Source of the DNA: an uncultured Cetobacterium sp.
GTDB taxonomy: Bacteria > Fusobacteriota > Fusobacteriia > Fusobacteriales > Fusobacteriaceae
Assembly: GCA_900766645.1 (NCBI GenBank)
Contig: CAAFWD010000136.1
Span: forward strand, 1-5,978
DNA length: 5,978 bases
Direction of reading: 5' to 3'
The position numbers and the translations under genes were made by a program. Shown one piece after another: positions 1-5,964 of this stretch. The stretch's first letter is position 1. Each line of letters starts with the position of its first letter. The notes beneath the pieces were generated by a model that saw only the letters and a program-made list of their open reading frames with translations, had not been told where the DNA came from and made no database searches.

Positions 1-18
1 CGTGTGCTCTTCCGATCT
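1..18 (+). other. Illumina adapter remnant (not genomic)
   Basis: The first 18 bases, CGTGTGCTCTTCCGATCT, are identical to the 3' end of the standard Illumina TruSeq/multiplexing Read 2 primer-adapter. They sit at the very edge of the contig and replace the last few codons of glmM. On the minus strand the glmM frame stays open through them, so an automatic annotation would add the false residues I-G-R-A-H to the end of the protein. Genomic sequence starts at base 19; base 19 itself fits either origin. Confidence 0.97.
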
Positions 19-1354
19 CCTCTGAAATTTCTTTTGCAACTTTCTCTACTAATAAGTTTTCTTTACCTTCTACCATAACTCTTACAATAGGCTCTGTTCC
101 TGATGTTCTAACTAAAACTCTTCCTAATCCAGCCATTTCTTTTTCTTTTTCAAAAATAAAGTTATTTATAGTTTCATTTTTATTCCAAAGATTCTTTTTT
201 GTGTTATCAACCTTTATATTAATTAACATTTGTGGCCAATCCAATATTTCAGAAACTAACTCATCTAAAGATTTTTTAGAATCTCTTATAGCTTCAACTA
301 ACTTAACTGATGTCATTACTCCATCTCCAGTTGTCCCAAGATTAGATAATATTATATGCCCAGATTGTTCTCCGCCTATAACTACATCTAATTCCTTCAT
401 TTTTTCTAAAACATATCTATCACCAACATTTGCTCTTATTAATTCAATCCCTTTTCTTTTCAAATAATCTTCAAATCCCATATTACTCATAACTGTAGTT
501 ACTATTTTATTATCTTTCAACTCACCTTTTTCTTTCATTAATAGTGCTAAAACTGCAATTATTTTGTCCCCATCCACAATACTACCATTTCTATCTACTG
601 CAATTAATCTGTCTGCATCCCCATCATAAGCTAAACCTAAATCCGCCTCATACCCAACAACAACTTTTGATAAAATTTCAGGATGAGTTGACCCACATTT
701 TACATTAATATTTTTTCCATTAGGAGCATCATTTATTACAACAATTTCTGCTCCTAATGCTAAAAATACTTCTTTTGCTACTCTATACGCAGATCCATTA
801 GCTGCATCCAGTATTATTTTCATTCCTGAAAAATCTCCTGCAACAGAAGATAGTACATGTTCTCTATACAAATAGTATTCATCTTCAGCATATTTAAATC
901 TTCCTACATCATCACCCGCTACTGGATTCTTAGTTATTTCCTCAACACTATCCATTAACTTTTCTAAATCTAACTCTACATCATCTGGTAACTTATATCC
1001 ATCTTCACCAAATATCTTTATTCCGTTATCCTTTGCAGGATTGTGAGAAGCAGAAATCATTATTCCAGCTTTTGCTGTACTTTTTTTTGTTAAATAAGCT
1101 ACTCCTGGCGTTGGAATAACTCCAACAAAGTCTATATTTATTCCCATTGAATTTAAACCTGCTGATAATGCTGATCTTAACATATATCCTGATCTTCTTG
1201 TATCAGATCCCATTATAACTCTAATTCTTTTTTTATCAGGATATCTTTTTTTTAAAGAATATCCTAATGCATATCCCAATTTTAATGCTAACTCTACTGT
1301 TAACTCTTTATTTGCTTCTCCTCTTATTCCATCTGTTCCAAAATATTTTCTCAT
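19..1354 (-). CDS. glmM: Phosphoglucosamine mutase GlmM, 3' end missing
   Basis: GlmM converts glucosamine-6-phosphate to glucosamine-1-phosphate in the cytoplasm, the step before GlmU makes UDP-GlcNAc for peptidoglycan and lipopolysaccharide. The protein begins MRKYFGTDGIRGEAN, the usual GlmM N-terminus. All four alpha-phosphohexomutase landmarks are visible: the phosphoserine loop I-S-A-S-H-N-P with catalytic Ser103, the metal-binding loop D-G-D-A-D-R at 244-249, the sugar-binding loop G-G-E-Q-S-G-H at 327-333, and the phosphate-binding loop R-T-S-G-T-E-P at 416-422. About 445 codons are present. E. coli GlmM has 445 residues and many homologues about 450, so only a few C-terminal residues should be lost to the adapter at the contig edge. 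The ATG overlaps the stop of the upstream membrane-protein gene (ATGA), and a GGGAG site lies 8 bases upstream, which points to translational coupling. It is the last gene visible in the lepB cluster. Confidence 0.96.
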
Positions 1355-1863
1355 TTTCTTATCTCCCTTCTAAGCTGTAGTTTCTCTGCTATAAAACCAG
1401 TTATTGCTCCTGATATACATCCCATAAATAGAAAGCCCCATACAAATATAAATATTGATCTACTCATAATACTTATATTTCTAAAAAGTAAAAAATATAC
1501 TACTATTAACTGACTAAAATTATGCATAAATGCTCCAAATATGCATATAGATAATAGAGATAAATTTTTTCTATACCTATATAATAAAACCATCAAGAGG
1601 GTACTCGCCCCTCCTGATAATAAACTTATTATAAAACTAGGTGAAAACATTGTTCCTAACATTATCCCTTGGATAAAAATTCTTAAAAAAAGTACTTCAA
1701 ATGCCATTTTTTTATCAAATTTTTCTAAAGCAATTATTGTTGCTATATTAGCAAGCCCTAATTTCATCCATGGAAAAGGTTTTGGAATAAGGGTTTCCAT
1801 AAGTGAAAGATATAAAGCTAATAACACTAATGCTGTTAGATAACGCCTTTTTCTCTCATCCAT
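1351..1863 (-). CDS. Gx transporter family / heptaprenyl diphosphate synthase component I-like membrane protein
   Basis: This is a 170-residue, very hydrophobic protein with about five membrane segments (roughly 9-26, 38-46 with 55-72, 75-96, 104-126 and 134-158). It carries the conserved pattern of Pfam Hpre_diP_synt_I: E-x-x-I-P-K-P-x-P-W-x-K-L-G-L-A-N-I near 23-40, an S-P-S-F...S-G-G segment near 74-86, and G-A-F-M-H-N-F-S-Q-L near 110-119. The family was named after a supposed heptaprenyl diphosphate synthase subunit. It is now often called the Gx transporter family, and small-molecule uptake resembling ECF S-components is suspected but not shown here. I start it at the ATG at 1863. A GTG nine bases upstream would give 173 residues, but it lies inside the AAAAGGTG ribosome binding site. 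Its stop overlaps the glmM start by four bases (ATGA), and it begins 12 bases after purB, so it belongs to the same transcript. The substrate is unknown. Confidence 0.82.
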   Translation of the reverse strand: MDERKRRYLTALVLLALYLSLMETLIPKPFPWMKLGLANIATIIALEKFDKKMAFEVLFLRIFIQGIMLGTMFSPSFIISLLSGGASTLLMVLLYRYRKNLSLLSICIFGAFMHNFSQLIVVYFLLFRNISIMSRSIFIFVWGFLFMGCISGAITGFIAEKLQLRREIRK

Positions 1864-1870
1864 ACAATAC

Positions 1871-1877
1871 ACCTTTT
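1871..1877 (-). promoter_or_regulatory. Ribosome binding site deciding the start of the Gx family gene
   Basis: On the minus strand the sequence AAAAGGTGTATTGTATG places AAGG eight to nine bases before the ATG at 1863. The competing GTG start (1870-1872) shares bases with this site and so cannot use it. The site also overlaps the purB TAA stop (1876-1878), which would favour re-initiation by ribosomes finishing purB. Confidence 0.75.
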
Positions 1878-3309
1878 AAACTTTTAAGTCCGCTTCCATT
1901 CCTAAAAGATTTTTATTTTTTTCAAGGATTGGCTTTACTTCTTCCGTTAAGAAATCTTCAACTTGTTCTGGAGCAAATCCTATAAAGTTTTTAGGATCTA
2001 ATATCTCCATTAACTTTTCTCTATCTATTTCAAATGATTTATCATTTATAATTCTTTCTATTAAATCGTTCTCTAATCCTTCAACTTTAACTTTTTTTCC
2101 AGCTTCCATTGAATGAACTCTTATAAGCTCATGAAGTTCTTGTCTATCTCCTCCTTTTTTTACCCCTTCCATTATTATATATTCCGTAGCCATAAACGGT
2201 AACTCTGCCATTATACGCTTCTCTATCATTTTTGGATAAACTACTAGTCCTTCTAAAATGTTTTTCCAAATTATTAAAATTGCGTCTACCGCTAGGAATG
2301 CCTGAGGTAATGATAATCTCTTATTAGCTGAATCATCTAAAGTTCTTTCAAACCATTGTGTTGAGGCTGTCATAGCAGTGCTCTGTTGTAAAGCTATTAC
2401 AAATTTAGCTAAAGATGATATTCTTTCACTTCTCATAGGATTTCTTTTATATGCCATTGCTGATGAACCTATTTGATTCTTTTCAAAAGGTTCCTCAATC
2501 TCTTTTAAATGTTGTAATAATCTTAGATCATTTGTAAATTTATGTGCCGATTGAGCTATATTTGCTAAAAGATTAGAAATTTCAGAATCAACTTTCCTAT
2601 CATACGTTTGCCCTGTAACTAAAAATCTTTTATTAAATCCCATCTTTTGAGCCACTTTTTCATCTAATTCTTTTACCTTTTTAAAGTCTCCATTAAATAA
2701 CTCTTGGAAACTAGCTTGTGTTCCTGTAGTCCCTTTTACACCTCTAAATCTAAGAGTGTCTTGTCTAAAGTCCAACTCCTCTAAATCTAAAAGTAAACTT
2801 TGCAACCATAGTGTTGCTCTTTTTCCCACAGTTGTTAATTGAGCTGCTTGGAAGTGTGTAAATCCTAATGTTGGAAGATCTTTATACTCTTCTGAGAATT
2901 TTGCTAAGCCATCTATTACATTTACCAATTTTTTCTTTGTAACATTTAATGCTTCTTTTATTTGAATAAGATCTGTGTTATCTCCTACATATGCACTTGT
3001 TGCACCTAAATGTATTATTGGCATAGCTTTTGGTGCTGCTGTCCCAAAAGTATGAACATGAGCCATCACATCATGTCTAAACTTTCTTTCCATCTCATTT
3101 GCTAAATCATAATCAATATTATATATATTAGCTTTCATTTCTTCTATTTGTTCATCTGTAATATCTAGCCCTAACTCTTTTTCCGTTTCTGCTAACGCTG
3201 TCCATAATTTTCTCCATGTTGAAAATTTAAATTTTGGAGAAAATATTTCTAACATCTCCTTAGAGCTATACCTTTCTGCTAAAGGATTTGAATAAATATC
3301 TCTGTTCAT
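1876..3309 (-). CDS. purB: Adenylosuccinate lyase PurB
   Basis: PurB performs two beta-eliminations that release fumarate: SAICAR to AICAR in de novo purine synthesis, and adenylosuccinate to AMP in the last step of AMP synthesis. The 477-residue protein has the features of the fumarase/aspartase superfamily: H84-V-H86-T-F-G, T-S-A-Y-V-G-D-N-T-D at 104-113, the T-H-F-Q region with the likely general-acid His152, and the flexible signature loop G-S-S-A-M-A-Y-K-R-N-P at 281-291 containing the catalytic serine. These are followed by W-F-E-R-T-L-D-D-S-A-N-K-R at 319-331, which helps bind substrate. It is longer than the roughly 430-residue B. subtilis type and matches the approximately 475-residue form of the enzyme. 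The start is firm: AGGAGG lies at 3320-3325, ten bases before the ATG. It follows the rimI-like gene by 24 bases with no terminator between them. No key residue appears to be missing. Confidence 0.97.
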   Translation of the reverse strand: MNRDIYSNPLAERYSSKEMLEIFSPKFKFSTWRKLWTALAETEKELGLDITDEQIEEMKANIYNIDYDLANEMERKFRHDVMAHVHTFGTAAPKAMPIIHLGATSAYVGDNTDLIQIKEALNVTKKKLVNVIDGLAKFSEEYKDLPTLGFTHFQAAQLTTVGKRATLWLQSLLLDLEELDFRQDTLRFRGVKGTTGTQASFQELFNGDFKKVKELDEKVAQKMGFNKRFLVTGQTYDRKVDSEISNLLANIAQSAHKFTNDLRLLQHLKEIEEPFEKNQIGSSAMAYKRNPMRSERISSLAKFVIALQQSTAMTASTQWFERTLDDSANKRLSLPQAFLAVDAILIIWKNILEGLVVYPKMIEKRIMAELPFMATEYIIMEGVKKGGDRQELHELIRVHSMEAGKKVKVEGLENDLIERIINDKSFEIDREKLMEILDPKNFIGFAPEQVEDFLTEEVKPILEKNKNLLGMEADLKV

Positions 3310-3333
3310 AATTTTTTATCCTCCTAAAAAAAT

Positions 3334-3765
3334 TTAATTTCTTTCTAATAACATTAAAATTGCTGTTTCCCCATTTGAATAATATTTTTTTCGTTTACCC
3401 ACAATTTGAAACTTCATTTTTTTATAAAATTTTTGAGCTCTAATGTTGCTCTCTCTAACCTCTAAAAAAATATTTTTTTCATCCAACTGAAAATATTTTT
3501 CTAAAAGTTTTTTTCCTATATCCATTCCTCTATAGTTTTCTGAAACAGCTATCTTCATAATCTCAAATAAATCATAAGAATCATGAAAAATAATATATCC
3601 CTTCAATTCTTTATCCCAATCTACTAATATAAGATATAAATTAGATTCTACCATTTCTCTTATCGATTTTTCCGAATATGAACTCTCTTTAAAAATTTCT
3701 TTTTCCAAAGAGATAATATTCTTAATTATAGTCTCATCATCTTTATTTATAATTTTTATACTCAT
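3334..3765 (-). CDS. rimI: RimI-like GNAT N-acetyltransferase
   Basis: This 143-residue protein is a single GNAT domain. RimI acetylates the N-terminal alanine of ribosomal protein S18, and homologues also acetylate other protein N-termini using acetyl-CoA. RimI hallmarks are I-M-K-I-A-V-S-x-x-Y-R-G at 69-80 (beta4 and start of the pyrophosphate loop), L-E-V-R-E-S-N at 101-107 with Glu102 in the position of the E. coli general base Glu103, and F-Y-K-K-M-K-F at 113-119 with Tyr114 matching Tyr115. A G-K-R-K-K-Y-Y segment (123-129) and a C-terminal A-I-L-M-L strand follow. Two positions are unusual: the acetyl-CoA loop reads R-G-M-D-I-G (79-84) with Asp82 where the R/Q-x-x-G-x-G/A motif has glycine, and Lys118 replaces the usual Gly of GF. 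No good Shine-Dalgarno site precedes the ATG, which is only four bases after the lepB stop, so translation probably depends on coupling. The GNAT family is certain; the exact substrate is less so. Confidence 0.85.
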   Translation of the reverse strand: MSIKIINKDDETIIKNIISLEKEIFKESSYSEKSIREMVESNLYLILVDWDKELKGYIIFHDSYDLFEIMKIAVSENYRGMDIGKKLLEKYFQLDEKNIFLEVRESNIRAQKFYKKMKFQIVGKRKKYYSNGETAILMLLERN

Positions 3766-3769
3766 TTTT

Positions 3770-4696
3770 TTAATTTAATAACCCTATTCTATTTAATGGC
3801 CAAAATCTTACAAAGGCTTTTCCTCTAATTCTATTATCTTTAACAAATCCCCACATTCTAGAATCATAACTTCCATCAGTATTATCTCCTAACGCTAAGT
3901 AACAATCTTCATCTAACACTCTTTCTACAGTATTCCCAGCTATAAGTTCTTTTAAAATAGATTCATCGTGAATATAATCTAAAATCATTCCTGTTTCAGT
4001 TCCGTTCACCAAAAATTTGACATTTGGTAACAGTTGCGAAACATAAGCAGAGTTTTCTTTTAAAGCTTTCTGAACTTTTGCTACATCTAAGTTTTTTTCT
4101 TTATAAAACTTTCTGTAGTCTTCATCTGGAATTATTGTTATTTTATCTCCTTTTTTAGGAATTATCCACTGATTATAACTCAATTCTCCAAGAGGTGAAT
4201 AATATCTATCTGATATTTTTTTACCATTCACAAAAAGTTTGTCATATTTTATTTGAACAGTTTCTCCAGGAAGTCCCATTAATCTCTTTGTATATAAAAC
4301 TTTATCTTCTATAGGTTCTTTGAAAACTATTATATCTTCTCTTTGAGGTTTTTTAAATTTGTATATTACCATATTACCAAATAATCTATCCTTTGGTACT
4401 ATTGTAGGTATCATTGATCCTGTTGGAACTAAAAAATTACCTATATAAAACCTCTGAATTATTAAAACCAAAATAAGAGCTGTCCCTAAACTTTCAGTAA
4501 GTTTTATTGTTCCTCTAATAACTTTTTCTATACCTTTGCTCTGAATTTTAAATACTTTTATAACCTTGTCTTCAAATTTTAATCTTTTTATTTCAATTTT
4601 CTTTACTAGTTTTTTTTCATTAATAAAAATATATAAAAAGAATAGTGTTAAGCATATATAAAACACCGAATTGAATATTATATTCTCTCTGTTCAT
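3770..4696 (-). CDS. lepB: Signal peptidase I LepB
   Basis: LepB is the membrane serine protease that removes signal peptides from exported proteins. The 308-residue protein has a first membrane helix at about 7-25, a basic cytoplasmic loop, a second helix at about 68-86, then the periplasmic catalytic domain, the two-helix layout of Gram-negative enzymes. The catalytic serine is Ser94 in P-T-G-S-M-I-P-T, and the general-base lysine is Lys137 in Y-T-K-R-L-M-G-L-P-G-E. The later conserved box G-D-N-T-D-G-S-Y-D-S-R-x-W-G is at 270-283. Between the boxes is a poorly conserved, charged insert of about 90 residues (roughly 168-258). The start is supported by AAGGAG at 4704-4709, seven bases before the ATG. 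The gene heads the five-gene cluster and has its own extended -10 promoter just after the rplS terminator. Confidence 0.96.
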   Translation of the reverse strand: MNRENIIFNSVFYICLTLFFLYIFINEKKLVKKIEIKRLKFEDKVIKVFKIQSKGIEKVIRGTIKLTESLGTALILVLIIQRFYIGNFLVPTGSMIPTIVPKDRLFGNMVIYKFKKPQREDIIVFKEPIEDKVLYTKRLMGLPGETVQIKYDKLFVNGKKISDRYYSPLGELSYNQWIIPKKGDKITIIPDEDYRKFYKEKNLDVAKVQKALKENSAYVSQLLPNVKFLVNGTETGMILDYIHDESILKELIAGNTVERVLDEDCYLALGDNTDGSYDSRMWGFVKDNRIRGKAFVRFWPLNRIGLLN

Positions 4697-4725
4697 GGTC
4701 TTTCTCCTTTTTTTCAGTTTACTTT

Positions 4726-4734
4726 ATTTTAACA
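4726..4734 (-). promoter_or_regulatory. Putative extended -10 promoter of the lepB cluster
   Basis: Read on the minus strand, TGTTAAAAT gives a TG-n-TAAAAT extended -10 element (hexamer at 4726-4731). The expected -35 position falls in the terminator stem and has no good TTGACA match, which extended -10 promoters can tolerate. Initiation would fall near 4719, leaving a leader of about 20 bases before lepB. It is the only promoter-like sequence between the rplS terminator and lepB. Start-site mapping would settle it. Confidence 0.5.
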
Positions 4735-4735
4735 C

Positions 4736-4777
4736 AAAAAAAAGAAAAAAGCTAAGGAATTGTAATTCCCTAGCTTT
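4736..4777 (-). terminator. Rho-independent terminator of rplS
   Basis: A 13-base-pair stem (4765-4777 with 4748-4760, one G-T pair) closes a four-base loop (4761-4764). On the transcribed strand a T-rich tract with a single C interruption follows, running to 4736. It starts 8 bases after the rplS stop codon and separates rplS from the lepB cluster. Confidence 0.93.
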
Positions 4778-4784
4778 AGAAATC

Positions 4785-5135
4785 TTACTTTCTGATCTCT
4801 TTGATTCTTGCTTTCTTTCCAGAAAGTCCTCTTAAGTAGTAAAGTTTTGATCTTCTTACTTTTCCTACTTTTAATACGTCGATCTTATCGATCATTGGAG
4901 AGTTTACAGGTATTATTCTCTCTACTCCAATTCCTCCAGTTACTTTTCTAACTGTGAAAGTCTTAGCGATTCCTCCACCGTTTACTCTGATTACTACACC
5001 TTCGAATAACTGAACTCTCTCTTTGTTACCCTCTTTTACTTTGTAGTAAACTCCAATAGTGTCTCCAGCTTTGAATTGTGGAATGTCGTTTCTTAAGTAG
5101 TTTTGCTCTACTAATTGAATTAATTTCTCTTTCAT
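4785..5135 (-). CDS. rplS: 50S ribosomal protein L19
   Basis: L19 lies at the interface of the large and small ribosomal subunits. The 116-residue protein beginning MKEKLIQLVEQNYLRNDIPQF shows the family features throughout: F-K-A-G-D-T-I-G-V-Y at about 21-30, Q-L-F-E-G-V-V-I at about 42-49, G-G-I-G-V-E-R-I-I-P-V-N-S-P at about 67-80, and the C-terminal V-R-R-S-K-L-Y-Y-L-R-G-L-S-G-K-K-A-R-I-K-E. I use the ATG at 5135. The in-frame ATG at 5156 would add seven residues (MNIQEAE), but it lies upstream of the AGGAGG site, and the shorter protein matches the normal L19 length of about 115 residues. The gene is monocistronic with its own promoter, leader and terminator. It uses ATC and TTC codons more than its neighbours, as expected of a highly expressed gene. 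Confidence 0.98.
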   Translation of the reverse strand: MKEKLIQLVEQNYLRNDIPQFKAGDTIGVYYKVKEGNKERVQLFEGVVIRVNGGGIAKTFTVRKVTGGIGVERIIPVNSPMIDKIDVLKVGKVRRSKLYYLRGLSGKKARIKEIRK

Positions 5136-5140
5136 TTCTG

Positions 5141-5146
5141 CCTCCT
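5141..5146 (-). promoter_or_regulatory. Shine-Dalgarno site of rplS (decides the start)
   Basis: The minus-strand sequence AGGAGGCAGAAATG puts a full-consensus site five bases before the ATG at 5135. Since the upstream in-frame ATG (5154-5156) precedes this site, and the site would be coding if that start were used, the shorter 116-residue reading is preferred. Confidence 0.9.
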
Positions 5147-5184
5147 GAATATTCATTTAATATTCCCATTAAAGCGGAATATTC
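5147..5184 (-). promoter_or_regulatory. rplS leader with mutually exclusive hairpins (candidate attenuator)
   Basis: Three AATATTC-type elements lie in the untranslated leader at 5177-5184, 5159-5166 and 5147-5154. The middle one can pair with the promoter-side copy (8 base pairs, 5159-5166 with 5176-5183, nine-base loop). Alternatively it can pair with the copy touching the Shine-Dalgarno site (7 base pairs, 5147-5153 with 5159-5165, five-base loop). The two hairpins cannot coexist, and the second ends one base from AGGAGG. L19 leaders that regulate translation are known in other bacteria. This assignment rests on base pairing alone, and AT-rich palindromes can arise by chance. Confidence 0.4.
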
Positions 5185-5201
5185 GTTATAATAACTAGAT
5201 T

Positions 5202-5230
5202 ATCTTATCATATAATCTTAATTTTGTCAA
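5202..5230 (-). promoter_or_regulatory. Sigma70-type promoter of rplS
   Basis: On the minus strand a perfect TTGACA -35 (5225-5230) is followed after 17 bases by TAAGAT (5202-5207), preceded by TG-A as in an extended -10. Transcription would start near 5195, giving a leader of about 60 bases before the rplS ATG. The promoter lies just past the end of the repeat-protein gene, where no terminator is visible, so some read-through from upstream is possible. Confidence 0.88.
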
Positions 5231-5250
5231 TTCAATCCTACTACAATATA

Positions 5251-5829
5251 TTAAAATCTGAAGTTAAAATTTAATAATGGAAGTACTTCAAATATTTCAC
5301 TATTATCAGCCATATTTACTAGTCCAATCTGCAACCCTTCTAAATTATCAGCCATATTTACTAGTCCAAATTGAAGTCCTCTAATTTTATCTGCTTTGTT
5401 AAACAAACCTAATTGTGCACCCTTTCCTGTCCCAATAAAGTTTGCTCCTCCTAATTGAACACCTTTCATATTCCCTTCAACCATATTTACTAATCCTAGC
5501 TGGGCACCTGTCATATTTCCACCAACACTATTAAACGTTAATGGCATAAAAAACCATCCTAATTTTGCTCCAACGAAATTTCCTTCAGTTCTATCATAAA
5601 ACGATCCAAAAGAAACACCTTTAAAGTTTCTTTTTTTATTTGCAATGATATTTATATCCACACCTTCTACATTTTGGTTTTCAGTATATATCAATCCTAA
5701 TCTAACACCTTTAACACTTGTATTAGGACCATGCAACTGAGTTGGTGAAAATAAACCTAATTCAAAAGCTTCAGCTCCAAATGAAGCTACAGATATTCCA
5801 AATAATAATGCCAATAATCTTTTTTTCAT
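5251..5829 (-). CDS. Exported repeat protein, VC2662/LA_2272-like, probable outer-membrane or surface protein
   Basis: The function is unknown. The 192-residue protein starts with a signal peptide (basic MKKR, hydrophobic core to about 17, likely cleavage after Ala19 or Ala21). The rest is a series of about 14-16-residue units with the pattern x-G-x-Q-L-G-L-x-N: starts near 39, 54, 69, 85, 106, 121, 136, 149 and 163, the last units being M-T-G-A-Q-L-G-L-V-N-M and L-E-G-L-Q-I-G-L-V-N-M-A-D-N. Alternating hydrophobic residues and regular glycines suggest stacked beta strands. The C-terminus, L-N-F-N-F-R-F, ends in phenylalanine as outer-membrane beta proteins do. The pattern resembles VC2662-family and LA_2272 surface repeat proteins, recalled by eye rather than searched. 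The start has AGGAGG at 5834-5839, four bases before the ATG. No clear promoter or terminator of its own was found; it lies between tRNA-Asn and rplS. Confidence 0.75.
   Translation of the reverse strand: MKKRLLALLFGISVASFGAEAFELGLFSPTQLHGPNTSVKGVRLGLIYTENQNVEGVDINIIANKKRNFKGVSFGSFYDRTEGNFVGAKLGWFFMPLTFNSVGGNMTGAQLGLVNMVEGNMKGVQLGGANFIGTGKGAQLGLFNKADKIRGLQFGLVNMADNLEGLQIGLVNMADNSEIFEVLPLLNFNFRF
5302..5369 (-). repeat. Near-tandem 26-bp direct repeat inside the repeat-protein gene
   Basis: The 26 bases at 5302-5327 and 5344-5369 are identical and lie 42 bases apart, exactly 14 codons. They encode the repeated G-L-V-N-M-A-D-N ends of the last two protein units. Identity at the DNA level, compared with the diverged earlier units, suggests a recent duplication or conversion of one unit and a potential site for in-frame gain or loss of repeats. 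Confidence 0.9.
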
Positions 5830-5847
5830 TTTTCCTCCTGTACTTTT

Positions 5848-5879
5848 ATTTTTTTATTTTTTACAAAAAATAAAAAAAT
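5848..5879. repeat. Perfect AT-only palindrome between tRNA-Asn and the repeat-protein gene
   Basis: Fifteen bases (5848-5862, A, seven T, A, six T) are the exact reverse complement of 5865-5879, with only AC between. On the transcribed strand the tRNA CCA end is followed directly by seven T, A and six T, so the first half could act as the U-tract of tRNA transcription termination. The second half gives A-tracts just upstream of the next gene's ribosome binding site. No -35/-10 pair stands out here. The function is unproven. Confidence 0.6.
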
Positions 5880-5954
5880 GGCGCTTCTTGCTGGGCTCGA
5901 ACCAGCGACAACACGATTAACAGTCGTGCGCTCTACCAACTGAGCTAAAGAAGC
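5879..5954 (-). tRNA. tRNA-Asn (anticodon GTT)
   Basis: The complete 76-base cloverleaf is visible on the minus strand: a 7-base-pair acceptor stem (GCTTCTT with AAGAAGC), D arm GCTC/GAGC around AGTTGGTA, anticodon stem CACGA/TCGTG with loop CTGTTAA and anticodon GTT (5919-5921), a five-base variable loop, T arm GCTGG/CCAGC with TTCGAGC, discriminator G, and genome-encoded CCA. GTT reads the asparagine codons AAC and AAU. It begins ten bases after what looks like the end of a 5S rRNA, so it may be the distal part of an rRNA operon. Confidence 0.98.
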
Positions 5955-5964
5955 ACTTTTTTAA

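Noticed and set aside
201..467. Plus-strand open frame of 88 codons
   Set aside because: It lies wholly antisense to glmM, whose sugar-binding motif is in the same stretch; the product resembles no known protein and has no ribosome binding site.
1541..1843. Plus-strand open frame of 100 codons
   Set aside because: It is antisense to the Gx family membrane gene and is a by-product of that gene's AT-rich hydrophobic codons.
1864..1872. GTG start for the Gx family protein adding three residues
   Set aside because: The GTG overlaps the only ribosome binding site; the ATG at 1863 is correctly spaced from it.
1803..1985. Plus-strand open frame of 60 codons
   Set aside because: It spans the antisense of two real genes and their junction, with no Shine-Dalgarno site.
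5136..5156. Seven-residue N-terminal extension of L19
   Set aside because: The AGGAGG site lies inside the extension, and the shorter form matches the normal L19 length.
5231..5253. Terminator after the repeat-protein gene
   Set aside because: No stem followed by a T-tract is present between its stop codon and the rplS -35 element.
5251..5829. Pentapeptide-repeat or antifreeze-type protein
   Set aside because: The period is about 14 residues with G-x-Q-x-G-L-x-N, not the five-residue A(D/N)LXX pattern.
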